A DNA stretch of 64,000 nt, from NCBI RefSeq assembly GCF_008367235.1, contig NZ_VTZS01000002.1:186001-250000 (forward strand), given 5' to 3'. Of the stretch, positions 51,278-59,829 are shown piece by piece. The position numbers and the translations under genes were made by a program. Position 1 is the first letter of the stretch, and each line of letters opens with the position of its first letter. The stretch comes from Pareuzebyella sediminis (GTDB taxonomy: Bacteria > Bacteroidota > Bacteroidia > Flavobacteriales > Flavobacteriaceae). The notes under the pieces were generated by a model. The model did not search any database. It worked only from the letters and a program-made list of their open reading frames with translations, and had not been told where the DNA came from.

Positions 51278-52372
51278 ATGAGCCATATCAAATACGACTG
51301 GACTAAATCTGAAATTCTTGATATTTACAACAAACCCTTGATGGATTTGCTTTATGAAGCGGCTTCCGTTCATAGGGAGAACCATGACCCGAACACCGTT
51401 CAGGTCTCTACCCTACTTTCAATAAAAACCGGAGGTTGTCCTGAGGATTGTGGCTATTGCCCGCAAGCAGCCCGTTATCATACGGATATAGAAGGAAATG
51501 ATTTGATGACCATCTCGCATGTAAAAGCCCAAGCACTTCGTGCAAAAGCATCAGGGAGCTCTAGAGTTTGCATGGGGGCGGCGTGGCGCAATGTAAAAGA
51601 CGGTCCCGAATTCGATCAGGTGCTCGAAATGGTGCGTACCATCAACAAGCTTGATATGGAAGTTTGTTGTACTTTGGGTATGCTAACTGAAAATCAGGCC
51701 AAACGTCTGGCAGAGGCTGGTCTTTATGCGTATAACCATAATTTGGATACCTCTGAGGATTATTACAAGGATGTTATCTCTACACGTGCCTTTGAAGATC
51801 GGCTGGAAACCATTGATAATGTGCGTAAAAGTAATGTCACCGTGTGTAGTGGAGGTATTATTGGCATGGGAGAACAATTGGAAGACCGAGCCGGAATGTT
51901 GGTGGCTTTGTCTTCGTTGAACCCGCAACCCGAATCGGTACCGATCAATGCCCTAGTGGCCGTTGAGGGTACGCCAATGGAAAAAATGGAACCTGTTTCC
52001 ATTTGGGAAATGATTCGAATGGTGGCTACAACACGTATTGTCATGCCGGAAACCCAAGTGCGTCTTTCGGCGGGACGTACCGAAATGAGTAGGGAGGGGC
52101 AAGCTATGTGTTTCTTTGCTGGGGCAAATTCTATTTTTGCCGGAGATAAATTATTGACTACACCAAATCCCGATGTAAATGAAGATATGGAGATGTTCAA
52201 ACTTCTAGGGCTTACCCCGCAAAAGCCATTTACCAAGGTAGCCCAGCCGAAAACCGTTGAAGCTTTTGAATCGGAATTACAGCCTTTGGGAGAAAAGCCA
52301 CGGTGGAGCAGACCAGGTCATACCATCGCTCGAAATGAAGAGGCCAAGACACCGTCAAAACTTGTCGAATAA
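51278..52372 (+). CDS. bioB: Biotin synthase BioB
   Basis: A 364-residue radical SAM enzyme that inserts sulfur into dethiobiotin. The [4Fe-4S] cluster motif GGCPEDCGYCPQA (Cys 54, 58, 61) is present, as are the additional conserved VCCTLGML and YNHNLDTS for the second cluster and substrate. A C-terminal extension of about 35 residues after KPFTKVAQPK is longer than in E. coli and variable. It has its own promoter. All three biotin units point the same way. Confidence 0.97.
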   Translation: MSHIKYDWTKSEILDIYNKPLMDLLYEAASVHRENHDPNTVQVSTLLSIKTGGCPEDCGYCPQAARYHTDIEGNDLMTISHVKAQALRAKASGSSRVCMGAAWRNVKDGPEFDQVLEMVRTINKLDMEVCCTLGMLTENQAKRLAEAGLYAYNHNLDTSEDYYKDVISTRAFEDRLETIDNVRKSNVTVCSGGIIGMGEQLEDRAGMLVALSSLNPQPESVPINALVAVEGTPMEKMEPVSIWEMIRMVATTRIVMPETQVRLSAGRTEMSREGQAMCFFAGANSIFAGDKLLTTPNPDVNEDMEMFKLLGLTPQKPFTKVAQPKTVEAFESELQPLGEKPRWSRPGHTIARNEEAKTPSKLVE

Positions 52373-52450
52373 CCTTACATTATCTTAATTTTAAGAAAAT
52401 ATTTGGGTTAGGATACTTAAATTTAAGCCCTAAAAATAAGTCGATCAACA

Positions 52451-53311
52451 TTGAGATTAGAAGAAATTCCAAGGGTAGGTTCTATCACTAAGGAAGATTT
52501 CCTGCAGTTGTACTTTAAACCACAAAAACCAGTGGTTATGGAACGGGCCGTTGATAATTGGCCGGCAATTGGTAAATGGAACCTAGACTATATTAAAGAA
52601 GTTGCGGGTCACAAAGAAGTGCCCTTGTATGATGACCGCCCCGTTAACCATGAAGACGGTTTTAACGAACCCCATGCCCAAATGAAAATGGCGGATTACG
52701 TAGCGCTTCTGAAATCGGGACCGACAAAATATCGAATTTTTCTTTGGAATGTTTTAAAGGAAGTTCCAGAATTACAGAAAGATTACGATTTTCCTGATTT
52801 TGGGCTCAAATTAAAACGCAAATTGCCCATGCTTTTTTTCGGTGGGGAAGATTCGTATACCTTCATGCATTATGATATCGATTTGGCCAATATCTTTCAC
52901 TTTCATTTTGAGGGAAAGAAAGAATGCATCTTGTTTCCGCCATCACAAACTAAAAATCTGTACAAAGTGCCCCACTCCTTGATTACTCACGAGAGTATTA
53001 ATTTTTCGAATCCGGATTATGAGAAATGGCCGGCGCTAAAGAAGGCAGAGGGGTACCGGGCCGAATTGCGACACGGTGAAGTTTTGTATATGCCTGAGGG
53101 CTATTGGCACTACATGAAGTATATAACTCCAGGCTTCTCGATGAGTCTACGTTCATGGCCTAAAAATCCGCTAAATTTTGCCCGAGGTCTATATAACATT
53201 TTTATTATGCGCAGTTTTGACGTATTTATGCGAAAATGGCGTGGTCAGAAATGGATAGAACATAAGAATTCAAAAGCTATTGAACGTACAGATAGGATTT
53301 TAACTCTTTGA
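52451..53311 (+). CDS. Cupin-like (JmjC-type) Fe(II)/2-oxoglutarate-dependent protein
   Basis: A 286-residue soluble cupin_8 protein. The iron ligands HYD (His 140, Asp 142) and a later His 220 (MPEGYWHYMKYI) are in place, as are PVVMERAVDNWPAIGKW near the N-terminus and LFPPSQTKNLYKVPHS after the first sheet. This is the JmjC-like hydroxylase fold that acts on proteins, or in some relatives on small molecules. The start is TTG 52451: an in-frame TAA lies 27 bases upstream and no ATG precedes the core. It sits 78 bases after bioB but is probably unrelated to biotin. Confidence 0.85.
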   Translation: MRLEEIPRVGSITKEDFLQLYFKPQKPVVMERAVDNWPAIGKWNLDYIKEVAGHKEVPLYDDRPVNHEDGFNEPHAQMKMADYVALLKSGPTKYRIFLWNVLKEVPELQKDYDFPDFGLKLKRKLPMLFFGGEDSYTFMHYDIDLANIFHFHFEGKKECILFPPSQTKNLYKVPHSLITHESINFSNPDYEKWPALKKAEGYRAELRHGEVLYMPEGYWHYMKYITPGFSMSLRSWPKNPLNFARGLYNIFIMRSFDVFMRKWRGQKWIEHKNSKAIERTDRILTL

Positions 53312-53350
53312 TTTTACCGAACCATCCTTTAAAAAACAAAAACAGAGTTC

Positions 53351-53848
53351 ATGAAAACAATACTATACATTTTTTTTCTTATTGCAGGAACGACCTTGGT
53401 AGGTGCCCAAGCCTATTCGGGTAAGGGAGACCAAAAATTTCAGGTAGGCGCCAATTTTCAAAATAACGCATCTGGTATCGTAGCTTCTTTCGATTATGGA
53501 CTGGGCGAGAATATTTCCGTTGGTGCCACTTCCGCTTATCTCTTGGGAATAGCTAATGGTGTCGACAATGGTGCTCAGGAGCGCTTTGATGCGAAAGCTA
53601 GGTTTAGCGCCCATTTGGGGTCTGTTATCGGCGTAGATGATCGCTTTGATTTGTATCCCGGGCTTGATTTAGGCCTTAAGAATTTTGGGTTCCATACTGG
53701 AGCACGTTTTTTCTTTTCGGAAGGTTTTGGTATCTACACCGAATTAGGTTTCCCCATTGCCAGTTATAAGACAGGAGACCTCACGCCAGCAGAAAAATTA
53801 CATAATCAGTTCTCGGTAAGTATGGGTGCCACTTTCAATTTTTTATAA
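53351..53848 (+). CDS. Small outer-membrane beta-barrel protein
   Basis: A 165-residue exported protein: signal peptide MKTILYIFFLIAGTTLVGAQ, then strands KFQVGANFQNNASGIVASFD, ISVGATSAYLLGI and FGFHTGARFFFSEGFGIYTE, ending in FNFL with a terminal aromatic position. It resembles the DUF6646 type of small Flavobacterium barrels (recollection, not searched). No enzyme motif. It follows the cupin gene by 39 bases, probably cotranscribed, and is convergent with recX. Confidence 0.8.
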   Translation: MKTILYIFFLIAGTTLVGAQAYSGKGDQKFQVGANFQNNASGIVASFDYGLGENISVGATSAYLLGIANGVDNGAQERFDAKARFSAHLGSVIGVDDRFDLYPGLDLGLKNFGFHTGARFFFSEGFGIYTELGFPIASYKTGDLTPAEKLHNQFSVSMGATFNFL

Positions 53849-53876
53849 GTACAAAGTGTACGCTGAGATTTAGTCT

Positions 53877-54350
53877 TTAAGGTGCCAATTCGTTAATTTT
53901 TTCATAGACCAAATGGCTCTCCCAACCCCGGTAAAAAAGATAATCGGCTAGTTTCTTTTTTTTGAGTTGAACACTGCTTTCGTGCAGTTGGCCCCATTTT
54001 TTTTCTGCAAGTTCATGAAATGTTTTTATGTAGAGGTCATCATCTATTTCCTTAAGTGCCCTTTGAATATTATAAGACGAGATTTGGCGTCTTTTCAATT
54101 CGTTGGCGGTACGATTTCTTCCCCATTTTTTAATGTTGAATTTTCCTCTGGCATAATTCTTTGCGAACCGCTCTTCGTTAAGATAGTTGTGCTCGATTAA
54201 ATGAACGATAATTTGGTCGATAGCCGCTGGTATCATGTGCATACCCCTTAATTTTTGTATTACTTCTTGGTGACAACGCTCTTGATAGGCACAGTAGCTT
54301 TCGAGTTTTTTCGTTGCTTCTGATACAGTATAGGTTTTGCGGTTTGCCAT
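53877..54350 (-). CDS. recX: Regulatory protein RecX
   Basis: A 157-residue three-helix-repeat protein that modulates RecA filament growth. Motifs YCAYQERCHQEVIQKLR, YLNEERFAKNYARGKF and LKRRQISSYNIQRALK correspond to RecX repeats one to three. Length is normal. recA is not in this window. It is separated from the sulfatase gene by 44 bases on the same strand. Confidence 0.92.
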   Translation of the reverse strand: MANRKTYTVSEATKKLESYCAYQERCHQEVIQKLRGMHMIPAAIDQIIVHLIEHNYLNEERFAKNYARGKFNIKKWGRNRTANELKRRQISSYNIQRALKEIDDDLYIKTFHELAEKKWGQLHESSVQLKKKKLADYLFYRGWESHLVYEKINELAP

Positions 54351-54394
54351 GTTCGAAAAGTACGTCTATTCGCTTTTAAAATCTTTAGATTTTG

Positions 54395-56263
54395 TCAATT
54401 CTGAACGAGATAGGCCAATCTTCTTTTCACTTCGTCATTTTCTTTGACCTCTTCATCCAGTTTGTTCGTAGAAAGTGAAATGTTAGAGTAGCCGTGCCCA
54501 TCTTTCATCAATACCATAGTGTTCAAAATTAAAAGCGCTTCTGCTCCGTCTTTTGTTTCATAAAGGGCGTTGGTCATCAGTGGAATGGGGTTTTCGGCAC
54601 GTATCAAGCCTAGGAATTCAGCTGCCCTTACCCTGTTTATGGGTTTTTCACTTTCATTTTGTGAAATCGTTTTCACTAAAGATTTCACAGATCGGGCCCT
54701 AGCGCCGAACGTACTGCAGGCGATAAGCCCCCAATAACGTTCCCATGGGTCGGTAGCGCGAAGACTTTTGATAAGGCCTTTTTCTGCTGTTCCAAAATCG
54801 AGTAGTTCCAAGTCTGCCGTTTCAATATACTTTCGAATCTTATCTTTGTTCTCTTGCCCGAAAGAAACAGGGTTGTCGAAAGCATGGCCGATAAGATAAT
54901 GTTCCGGAAAAAAGGACAAATCGGGCATGTTCGCCGTCCACGACCTTAATCCATTTCGCATTTCTACTAGTATGTCCGAATATTCGGGATTTTGTGAAAG
55001 ATCTTGGGTTTCATAGGGGTCGGACTCTATATCATAAAGTAGTTCTGGCTTCCTGGACTGAAAAAAACGGGCTTGTACGTCGTTGAGCTTTCCCGCTCGA
55101 TATAAGTCCGCCCACTCCCGATAGGCCAGTTGAAGATAGCGGTAATTGTTCATGAGACCATCAAAATTAAAGGGTTGATAGCTTCTTATATATTTAAATC
55201 GGCCCTTTCGAAAGGATCGTACCATATCGTACTTCTCGTCGAAGCGATCTGCATAACCATAGGTCTCGTCGCGTTGGGCGAGTTCTTCGGCTTTTACTTT
55301 AGGTCCAAGAAAGGGTTTTCCATCCATGCTTTCAGGAATAGGTACTCCAGCGAGATGAAGTACGGTAGGGGCAAAATCGATAAAACTTACAAAACCGTCC
55401 ACTCTTGAACCCATTGTTGCATCGACCAGTCGTTTATACATTTCAGGGATATATACTACTAAGGGAACATGTAGTCCGGTCTCATATAGATAGCCCTTGC
55501 TTCCGGGCAGAACACCTCCATGATCCCCAAAGTAAAATATAAAGGTATTGGCAAGTAACCCGTCTTCTTTGAGCTGATGCATGACCTCACCGACTTGGCC
55601 GTCCATAGTTACTATATTATCGCGATACCGTGCATTGGTGTATTTGAAAACGTTACTGTCTGGATGATTGGGTTGGACACTAAACCTTGCGGGGTCGTTT
55701 TTTGTAGGGTTGGCCATTTCGTCTTTCCCAAAATGGAGGCTGCTCTCGTGGGTCGTACCGATATTGATTACATGAAAGAAAGGCTGTTCTCCTTTTCGGT
55801 TGCGGTAAGATGCATTTTTGGACGACTCGTCCCAAACGCCGTGAGGCTTAAAAAAGTTATAATCCTCTTTGCTATTGTTCGTGGTATAATAGCCGGCCTC
55901 CCGTAGATATGCCGGAAACATTTGAACGTTTTCGGGCATAGGAACTTTCTTTAGCTTACGATGATATTGTGATCCTGCCCTTGGGGAGTAGATTCCGGAA
56001 ATTAAAGTAGAACGGGCGACACTGCAGACAGGGGCATTCGAAAAACATTTTGTAAATAACAGTCCATGATTGGCCATAGATCTGATATTGGGCGTTTCAA
56101 CACCATTCTTGTCAAATAACTTCATATAGTGTTTTGAATTGTCTTCAGAGGTGATCCAAACGATATTGGGGGGCCTTAGTTCATCTTTTCCTGAAGCATA
56201 TGATATGTACATATTCAGGATGAAAGCGAGACCGTACAGCGTGCGTAATATTCTTAATTTCAT
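54395..56263 (-). CDS. Exported sulfatase (arylsulfatase/polysaccharide sulfatase family)
   Basis: A 622-residue sulfatase. A signal anchor (MKLRILRTLYGLAFILNMYI) is followed by PPNIVWITSEDNSKHY, the metal-binding start of the fold. The formylglycine motif is CSVARST (Cys 80), with Val where Pro or Ala is usual at the third position. FYFGDHGGVLPGSKG holds further metal ligands. A C-terminal helical, HEAT-like region of about 150 residues follows SDPYETQDLSQNP. The start was set at ATG 56263, since a promoter box TATATTTG lies between it and the longer frame from 56323. Substrate unknown; sulfated algal polysaccharide fits a marine flavobacterium. Confidence 0.9.
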   Translation of the reverse strand: MKLRILRTLYGLAFILNMYISYASGKDELRPPNIVWITSEDNSKHYMKLFDKNGVETPNIRSMANHGLLFTKCFSNAPVCSVARSTLISGIYSPRAGSQYHRKLKKVPMPENVQMFPAYLREAGYYTTNNSKEDYNFFKPHGVWDESSKNASYRNRKGEQPFFHVINIGTTHESSLHFGKDEMANPTKNDPARFSVQPNHPDSNVFKYTNARYRDNIVTMDGQVGEVMHQLKEDGLLANTFIFYFGDHGGVLPGSKGYLYETGLHVPLVVYIPEMYKRLVDATMGSRVDGFVSFIDFAPTVLHLAGVPIPESMDGKPFLGPKVKAEELAQRDETYGYADRFDEKYDMVRSFRKGRFKYIRSYQPFNFDGLMNNYRYLQLAYREWADLYRAGKLNDVQARFFQSRKPELLYDIESDPYETQDLSQNPEYSDILVEMRNGLRSWTANMPDLSFFPEHYLIGHAFDNPVSFGQENKDKIRKYIETADLELLDFGTAEKGLIKSLRATDPWERYWGLIACSTFGARARSVKSLVKTISQNESEKPINRVRAAEFLGLIRAENPIPLMTNALYETKDGAEALLILNTMVLMKDGHGYSNISLSTNKLDEEVKENDEVKRRLAYLVQN

Positions 56264-56286
56264 CTGTGCGTTTAATAGGGTGGTAC

Positions 56287-56294
56287 CAAATATA
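56287..56294 (-). promoter_or_regulatory. -7 box for the sulfatase
   Basis: TATATTTG on the minus strand matches TAnnTTTG, 23 bases before ATG 56263. TTTC about 19 bases upstream is an imperfect -33. It argues for the shorter sulfatase start. Confidence 0.6.
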
Positions 56295-56397
56295 TCGATT
56301 TGTAGTAAGGCTTGAAACTGCATTCAAATAAAGTAAGTCGGTGTACCTTCAAATTTTAAAAGTCAAGATAGGGTCAAAAAGAGAAGTTTTGGGAAAT

Positions 56398-56431
56398 AAA
56401 AAAAGCGACCTCCGTAGCCGAAGATCGCTTT
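56398..56431 (-). terminator. Intrinsic terminator after the RNase E/G gene
   Basis: AAAGCGACCTCCG (56402-56414) pairs with CGAAGATCGCTTT (56419-56431) with G-U wobbles over 13 bp; on the minus strand a run of T follows. Good rho-independent terminator for the rng gene. Confidence 0.75.
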
Positions 56432-56440
56432 ATAAACTTT

Positions 56441-57988
56441 TTAATAAATGGTTTTACCGTCTTTATCCTTAAAACGATATTCGAGATACGTATAGGCATC
56501 CCGTGGTTGAATTTTAATCCATTTTTTATATTCCAAGAACCACTTGGTACGAATGGATGGAAAGCCTTTGGTAATGTAGGCCGCGATAAAAGGATGTATA
56601 TTTAAAGTCACATTACTGTCCTTCTTGGGGCCGTTCAATAATTTTTCTAGGTCAGCGTTTATCTTATCGACCAAAACTATAGGAGCCTCAATTTCCTTTC
56701 CATTTCCATTGGGGTTTTCCTCGGTAGTTTTGATATTCATTTCGGGCCGAACCCGCTGCCTTGTAATCTGTACAAGTCCAAATTTACTTGGAGGCAAAAT
56801 CTTATGCTTTGCCCGATCATCTTTCATTTCGTTTCGTAGATGATCATAAAGTTTTCTCCTGTTCGGAGCCTTGACCATATCGATAAAATCGACTACGATA
56901 ATTCCTCCCATGTCGCGTAACCGTAATTGTCTTGCGATTTCGGAGGCGGCCAGGAGATTAACTTCCAAAGCAGTTTCCTCTTGATTTTTGGATTTATTCG
57001 AACGATTACCACTATTCACGTCGATTACATGAAGCGCTTCGGTATGTTCTATAATTAAATACGCACCTTTGCTCATGCTTGCGGTACGCCCGAAGGACGT
57101 TTTTATCTGTCGCTCAATCCCGTATTTTTCAAAAATTGGGATAGAAGAATCGTACAGCTTAACAATATGCTCCTTGCCGGGTGCAATCTCTTGCACATAA
57201 TCTTGAATTTGCTCGTAAAGCGTTTCGTCATCGACATGTATTCCTGTAAAGGTGTCGTTGAATACGTCTCGAAGTATGGAAGAGGCTCTATTGAGTTCGA
57301 CCAATACCTTTGAGGGTGTCTGCGCTTTGCACAGTTTTTTACACATAGTTGACCACTTGGCCAACAAGTTTTCTAGATCTTTGTCAAGTTCCGCTACTTT
57401 TTTGCCTTCCGCTACTGTTCGGATAATTACCCCAAAGCCCTTGGGTTTGATGCTTTTCACCAATCTTTTAAGCCTATCTTTTTCTTCGTTGCTTCCGATT
57501 TTTTGCGATACGGAAACACGATCGGAAAAAGGCACCATGACCAAATAACGCCCAGCAATGGAAAGTTCGGAGCTTATTCTAGGGCCTTTTGTCGAGATAG
57601 GTTCTTTAACAATTTGAACCAATAATGATTGGTTGGCCTTGATAACATCTGTTATCACGCCATTTTTGTCAATATCTTTTTCGAAATGAAATTTTGCAAG
57701 GCTATAATCTTTTAGCTTGCCGGTACTCACTTGCTTTATGAATTTTAGCATAGAAGCCAACTGTGGGCCTAAATCGTGGTAATGCAGAAAGGCATCTTTC
57801 TCATAACCTACGTTGACAAAGGCGGCATTGAGACCCGTTACCGGTTTGCGCACCTTGGCCAAGAAAATGTCGCCAACGGAAAAATTGTTGTTGTCTTCTT
57901 CTTTATGCAGTTCGGTGAGCTTTCCATCCTTTAGCAGGGCAAAATCAACGGCATCGGAACTAGATCTTACGATTAATTCTCTATTCAC
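56441..57988 (-). CDS. rng: Ribonuclease E/G family endoribonuclease
   Basis: A 515-residue endoribonuclease for rRNA maturation and mRNA decay. The S1 RNA-binding domain is at about 38-120 (GDIFLAKVRKPVTGLNAAFV); the DNase I-like catalytic site has HVIDVNSGN and GGIIVVDFIDM with both metal Asp residues. FGLVQITRQRVRP precedes a stretch NPNGNGKEIEAP at the place where E. coli enzymes carry the CPxC Zn-link; the cysteines are absent. GTG start at 57988 gives MNRELIVRSS, like other flavobacterial members. It lies downstream of HU and the 29-residue gene. Confidence 0.93.
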   Translation of the reverse strand: MNRELIVRSSSDAVDFALLKDGKLTELHKEEDNNNFSVGDIFLAKVRKPVTGLNAAFVNVGYEKDAFLHYHDLGPQLASMLKFIKQVSTGKLKDYSLAKFHFEKDIDKNGVITDVIKANQSLLVQIVKEPISTKGPRISSELSIAGRYLVMVPFSDRVSVSQKIGSNEEKDRLKRLVKSIKPKGFGVIIRTVAEGKKVAELDKDLENLLAKWSTMCKKLCKAQTPSKVLVELNRASSILRDVFNDTFTGIHVDDETLYEQIQDYVQEIAPGKEHIVKLYDSSIPIFEKYGIERQIKTSFGRTASMSKGAYLIIEHTEALHVIDVNSGNRSNKSKNQEETALEVNLLAASEIARQLRLRDMGGIIVVDFIDMVKAPNRRKLYDHLRNEMKDDRAKHKILPPSKFGLVQITRQRVRPEMNIKTTEENPNGNGKEIEAPIVLVDKINADLEKLLNGPKKDSNVTLNIHPFIAAYITKGFPSIRTKWFLEYKKWIKIQPRDAYTYLEYRFKDKDGKTIY

Positions 57989-58137
57989 CTGATTGTATTT
58001 GTATTCATCCCATATTGTACGGGATAAATCGATTAAACAATGATTGAAACGGATCTAAAAAAGAATCCGCCGAAATTCTTATTTTGAATTTCTATGTCAA
58101 AGAACATGTGAATGAAAAAATTTGTACGGCCAGTATA

Positions 58138-58165
58138 GAAAGGGCTGAAAATTTTCAGCCCTTTC
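58138..58165 (-). terminator. Perfect 28-bp palindrome after the 29-residue gene
   Basis: GAAAGGGCTGAAAA and TTTTCAGCCCTTTC are perfect inverted repeats (14 bp, no loop base left over). It begins 14 bases after the small gene's stop codon. The symmetric sequence forms a stable hairpin, but no U run follows on the minus strand; terminator or RNA-stability role is inferred. Confidence 0.5.
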
Positions 58166-58179
58166 AACTCACCTTAAAG

Positions 58180-58269
58180 TTATTTTTTCTTATGTCGGTT
58201 GGCTCTTCTACGCTTCTTGCGCTTATGGGTAGCCACCTTATGTCTTTTTCTTTTCTTACCACTCGGCAT
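58180..58269 (-). CDS. Small basic ribosomal-type protein (AURKAIP1/COX24-like, bS22/mS38 family)
   Basis: A 29-residue protein, MPSGKKRKRHKVATHKRKKR followed by RRANRHKKK. It is so basic (18 Lys/Arg plus four His) that an RNA-binding ribosomal role is expected. I recognise it as the tiny Bacteroidetes protein labelled AURKAIP1/COX24 domain-containing, related in style to mitochondrial mS38 and mycobacterial bS22. It stands between HU and RNase E/G on the same strand, 27 bases after the HU stop. Too short for ordinary gene finders. Identity is recollection of the family pattern, not a search. Confidence 0.75.
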   Translation of the reverse strand: MPSGKKRKRHKVATHKRKKRRRANRHKKK

Positions 58270-58296
58270 AAAGTTCCTGTTTATATGATTAGTATT

Positions 58297-58587
58297 TTAC
58301 TTTACTTGTACATTGCTCTTCACGCCTTCTACAAACACCTTCGCAGGCTTGAATGCCGGAATGTTATGTGCCGGTATCTTGATCGTGGTATTCTTACTGA
58401 TGTTACGTCCGGTTTTTTCGGCCCTCGTCTTAATAATAAAACTGCCAAAACCTCTGAGGTATACATTGTCACCACCTTCCAAAGAAGATTTTACCTCTTC
58501 CATAAAACTCTCAACAGTAGCCTGGACATCTCCTTTTTCAATTCCCAGCTTGTCTGAGATTTTCGATACAATTTCTGCTTTCGTCAT
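58297..58587 (-). CDS. hup: HU family DNA-binding protein
   Basis: A 96-residue nucleoid protein: MTKAEIVSKISDKLGIEKGD, VYLRGFGSFIIKTRAEKTGR (the beta-arm start) and NIPAFKPAKVF (arm end). The core and flexible arm are normal. Promoter TATATTTG lies about 38 bases upstream. It is divergent from mutY and followed by the 29-residue gene. Confidence 0.95.
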   Translation of the reverse strand: MTKAEIVSKISDKLGIEKGDVQATVESFMEEVKSSLEGGDNVYLRGFGSFIIKTRAEKTGRNISKNTTIKIPAHNIPAFKPAKVFVEGVKSNVQVK

Positions 58588-58625
58588 CTTTCGTGTTAAA
58601 TTTTCAGAATAATTTTTTCGGGTTG

Positions 58626-58633
58626 CAAATATA
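58626..58633 (-). promoter_or_regulatory. -7 box for HU
   Basis: TATATTTG on the minus strand matches TAnnTTTG, 38 bases before the HU ATG. A TTTG is present 27 bases further upstream, which is longer than the usual 17-23 base spacing. Confidence 0.55.
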
Positions 58634-58763
58634 TAAATTAAATTGATTCTTTTAGGCTAACAAACTAATTTTAAGTGATTCATCATTACTTTTTATTTGA
58701 ACTTGACTACGGAGGGCCAAGTTGGCAAAATAAACCGTTATTTTGCGATTTAGTACGTAAATA

Positions 58764-59807
58764 ATGACTTTTTCTCAAAGAATTTTGCTCTGGTACGGGC
58801 AAAACAAACGTTGCCTACCTTGGCGAGATACGAATGACCCTTATAAAATTTGGCTTTCGGAAATCATTCTCCAGCAGACAAGGGTGGCTCAGGGTATGCC
58901 GTACTATTTGGCATTCGTTAAAAACTTTCCTACGGTTCATGATTTAGCGAACGCACCCGAAGAAAAGGTGTTAAAACTATGGCAAGGGTTAGGATATTAT
59001 TCAAGGGCCAGAAATCTGCATACTACGGCTAAAATAGTGGTAGGCTCTTATGACGGACAGTTTCCCAATACGTATAATGAACTCTTAAAATTGAAAGGAG
59101 TGGGTGATTATACGGCCAGTGCCATCGCTTCTATTTGTTTTGAAGAGCCTGAGCCCGTTGTAGACGGTAATGTGTACAGGGTGCTTTCTAGGTATTACGG
59201 AATCGATTTACCTATAAATAGCACAAAGGGCGTTAAGTATTTTAAAGCCTTGGCCCGTAGTGTGATGGATGGGAATGAAATACGTGACTATAATCAGGCT
59301 ATTATGGAGTTCGGTGCCATACAGTGCATTCCTAAAAACCCCGATTGTTCTATCTGCCCTTTGAACGATAGCTGTATTGCTCTTCAAACAAAGTGTGTCG
59401 AAAAACTGCCCGTAAAGAAGAATAAAACGAAGGTAAGAAGGCGCTACTTCAATTATGTGGTGCCTCTAACCCCTAGTAACGGAACACTCATTAAACAACG
59501 AAAAGGGAATGGTATTTGGCGTAATCTTTGGGAATTTCCCCTTATAGAATCCGAAAAAATTATTGAGGAAGAGGAACTGACGCAGAACTCCGAACTTTTT
59601 TCCGAACTTTTAAACGCTAAAATTGAAAAGTACAATGACCAACCCATAGTGCATAAACTATCGCATCAACATTTATATACCACATTTTGGATTGCCAGAA
59701 CGGATAGGGATATAGAGGGGGCCATTTCCTTTGATGAACTCGAAAGATTCGCTGTACCTGTTTTAATAGCGGAGTTCTTGGAAACGTTTAAAAATTCGTA
59801 CTTTTGA
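58764..59807 (+). CDS. mutY: A/G-specific adenine DNA glycosylase MutY
   Basis: A 347-residue glycosylase that removes adenine mispaired with 8-oxoguanine. LPWRDTNDPYKIWLSEIILQQTRV carries the catalytic Glu region, LLKLKGVGDYTASAIASICF the helix-hairpin-helix with Asp following, and CIPKNPDCSICPLNDSC the [4Fe-4S] cluster (C-x6-C-x2-C-x5-C). The C-terminal MutT-like domain is present. It heads mutY-ssb-gldE-gldD, a conserved order in gliding Flavobacteria. Confidence 0.97.
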   Translation: MTFSQRILLWYGQNKRCLPWRDTNDPYKIWLSEIILQQTRVAQGMPYYLAFVKNFPTVHDLANAPEEKVLKLWQGLGYYSRARNLHTTAKIVVGSYDGQFPNTYNELLKLKGVGDYTASAIASICFEEPEPVVDGNVYRVLSRYYGIDLPINSTKGVKYFKALARSVMDGNEIRDYNQAIMEFGAIQCIPKNPDCSICPLNDSCIALQTKCVEKLPVKKNKTKVRRRYFNYVVPLTPSNGTLIKQRKGNGIWRNLWEFPLIESEKIIEEEELTQNSELFSELLNAKIEKYNDQPIVHKLSHQHLYTTFWIARTDRDIEGAISFDELERFAVPVLIAEFLETFKNSYF

Positions 59808-59829
59808 GCTTTAAAATAATTCGTACACT

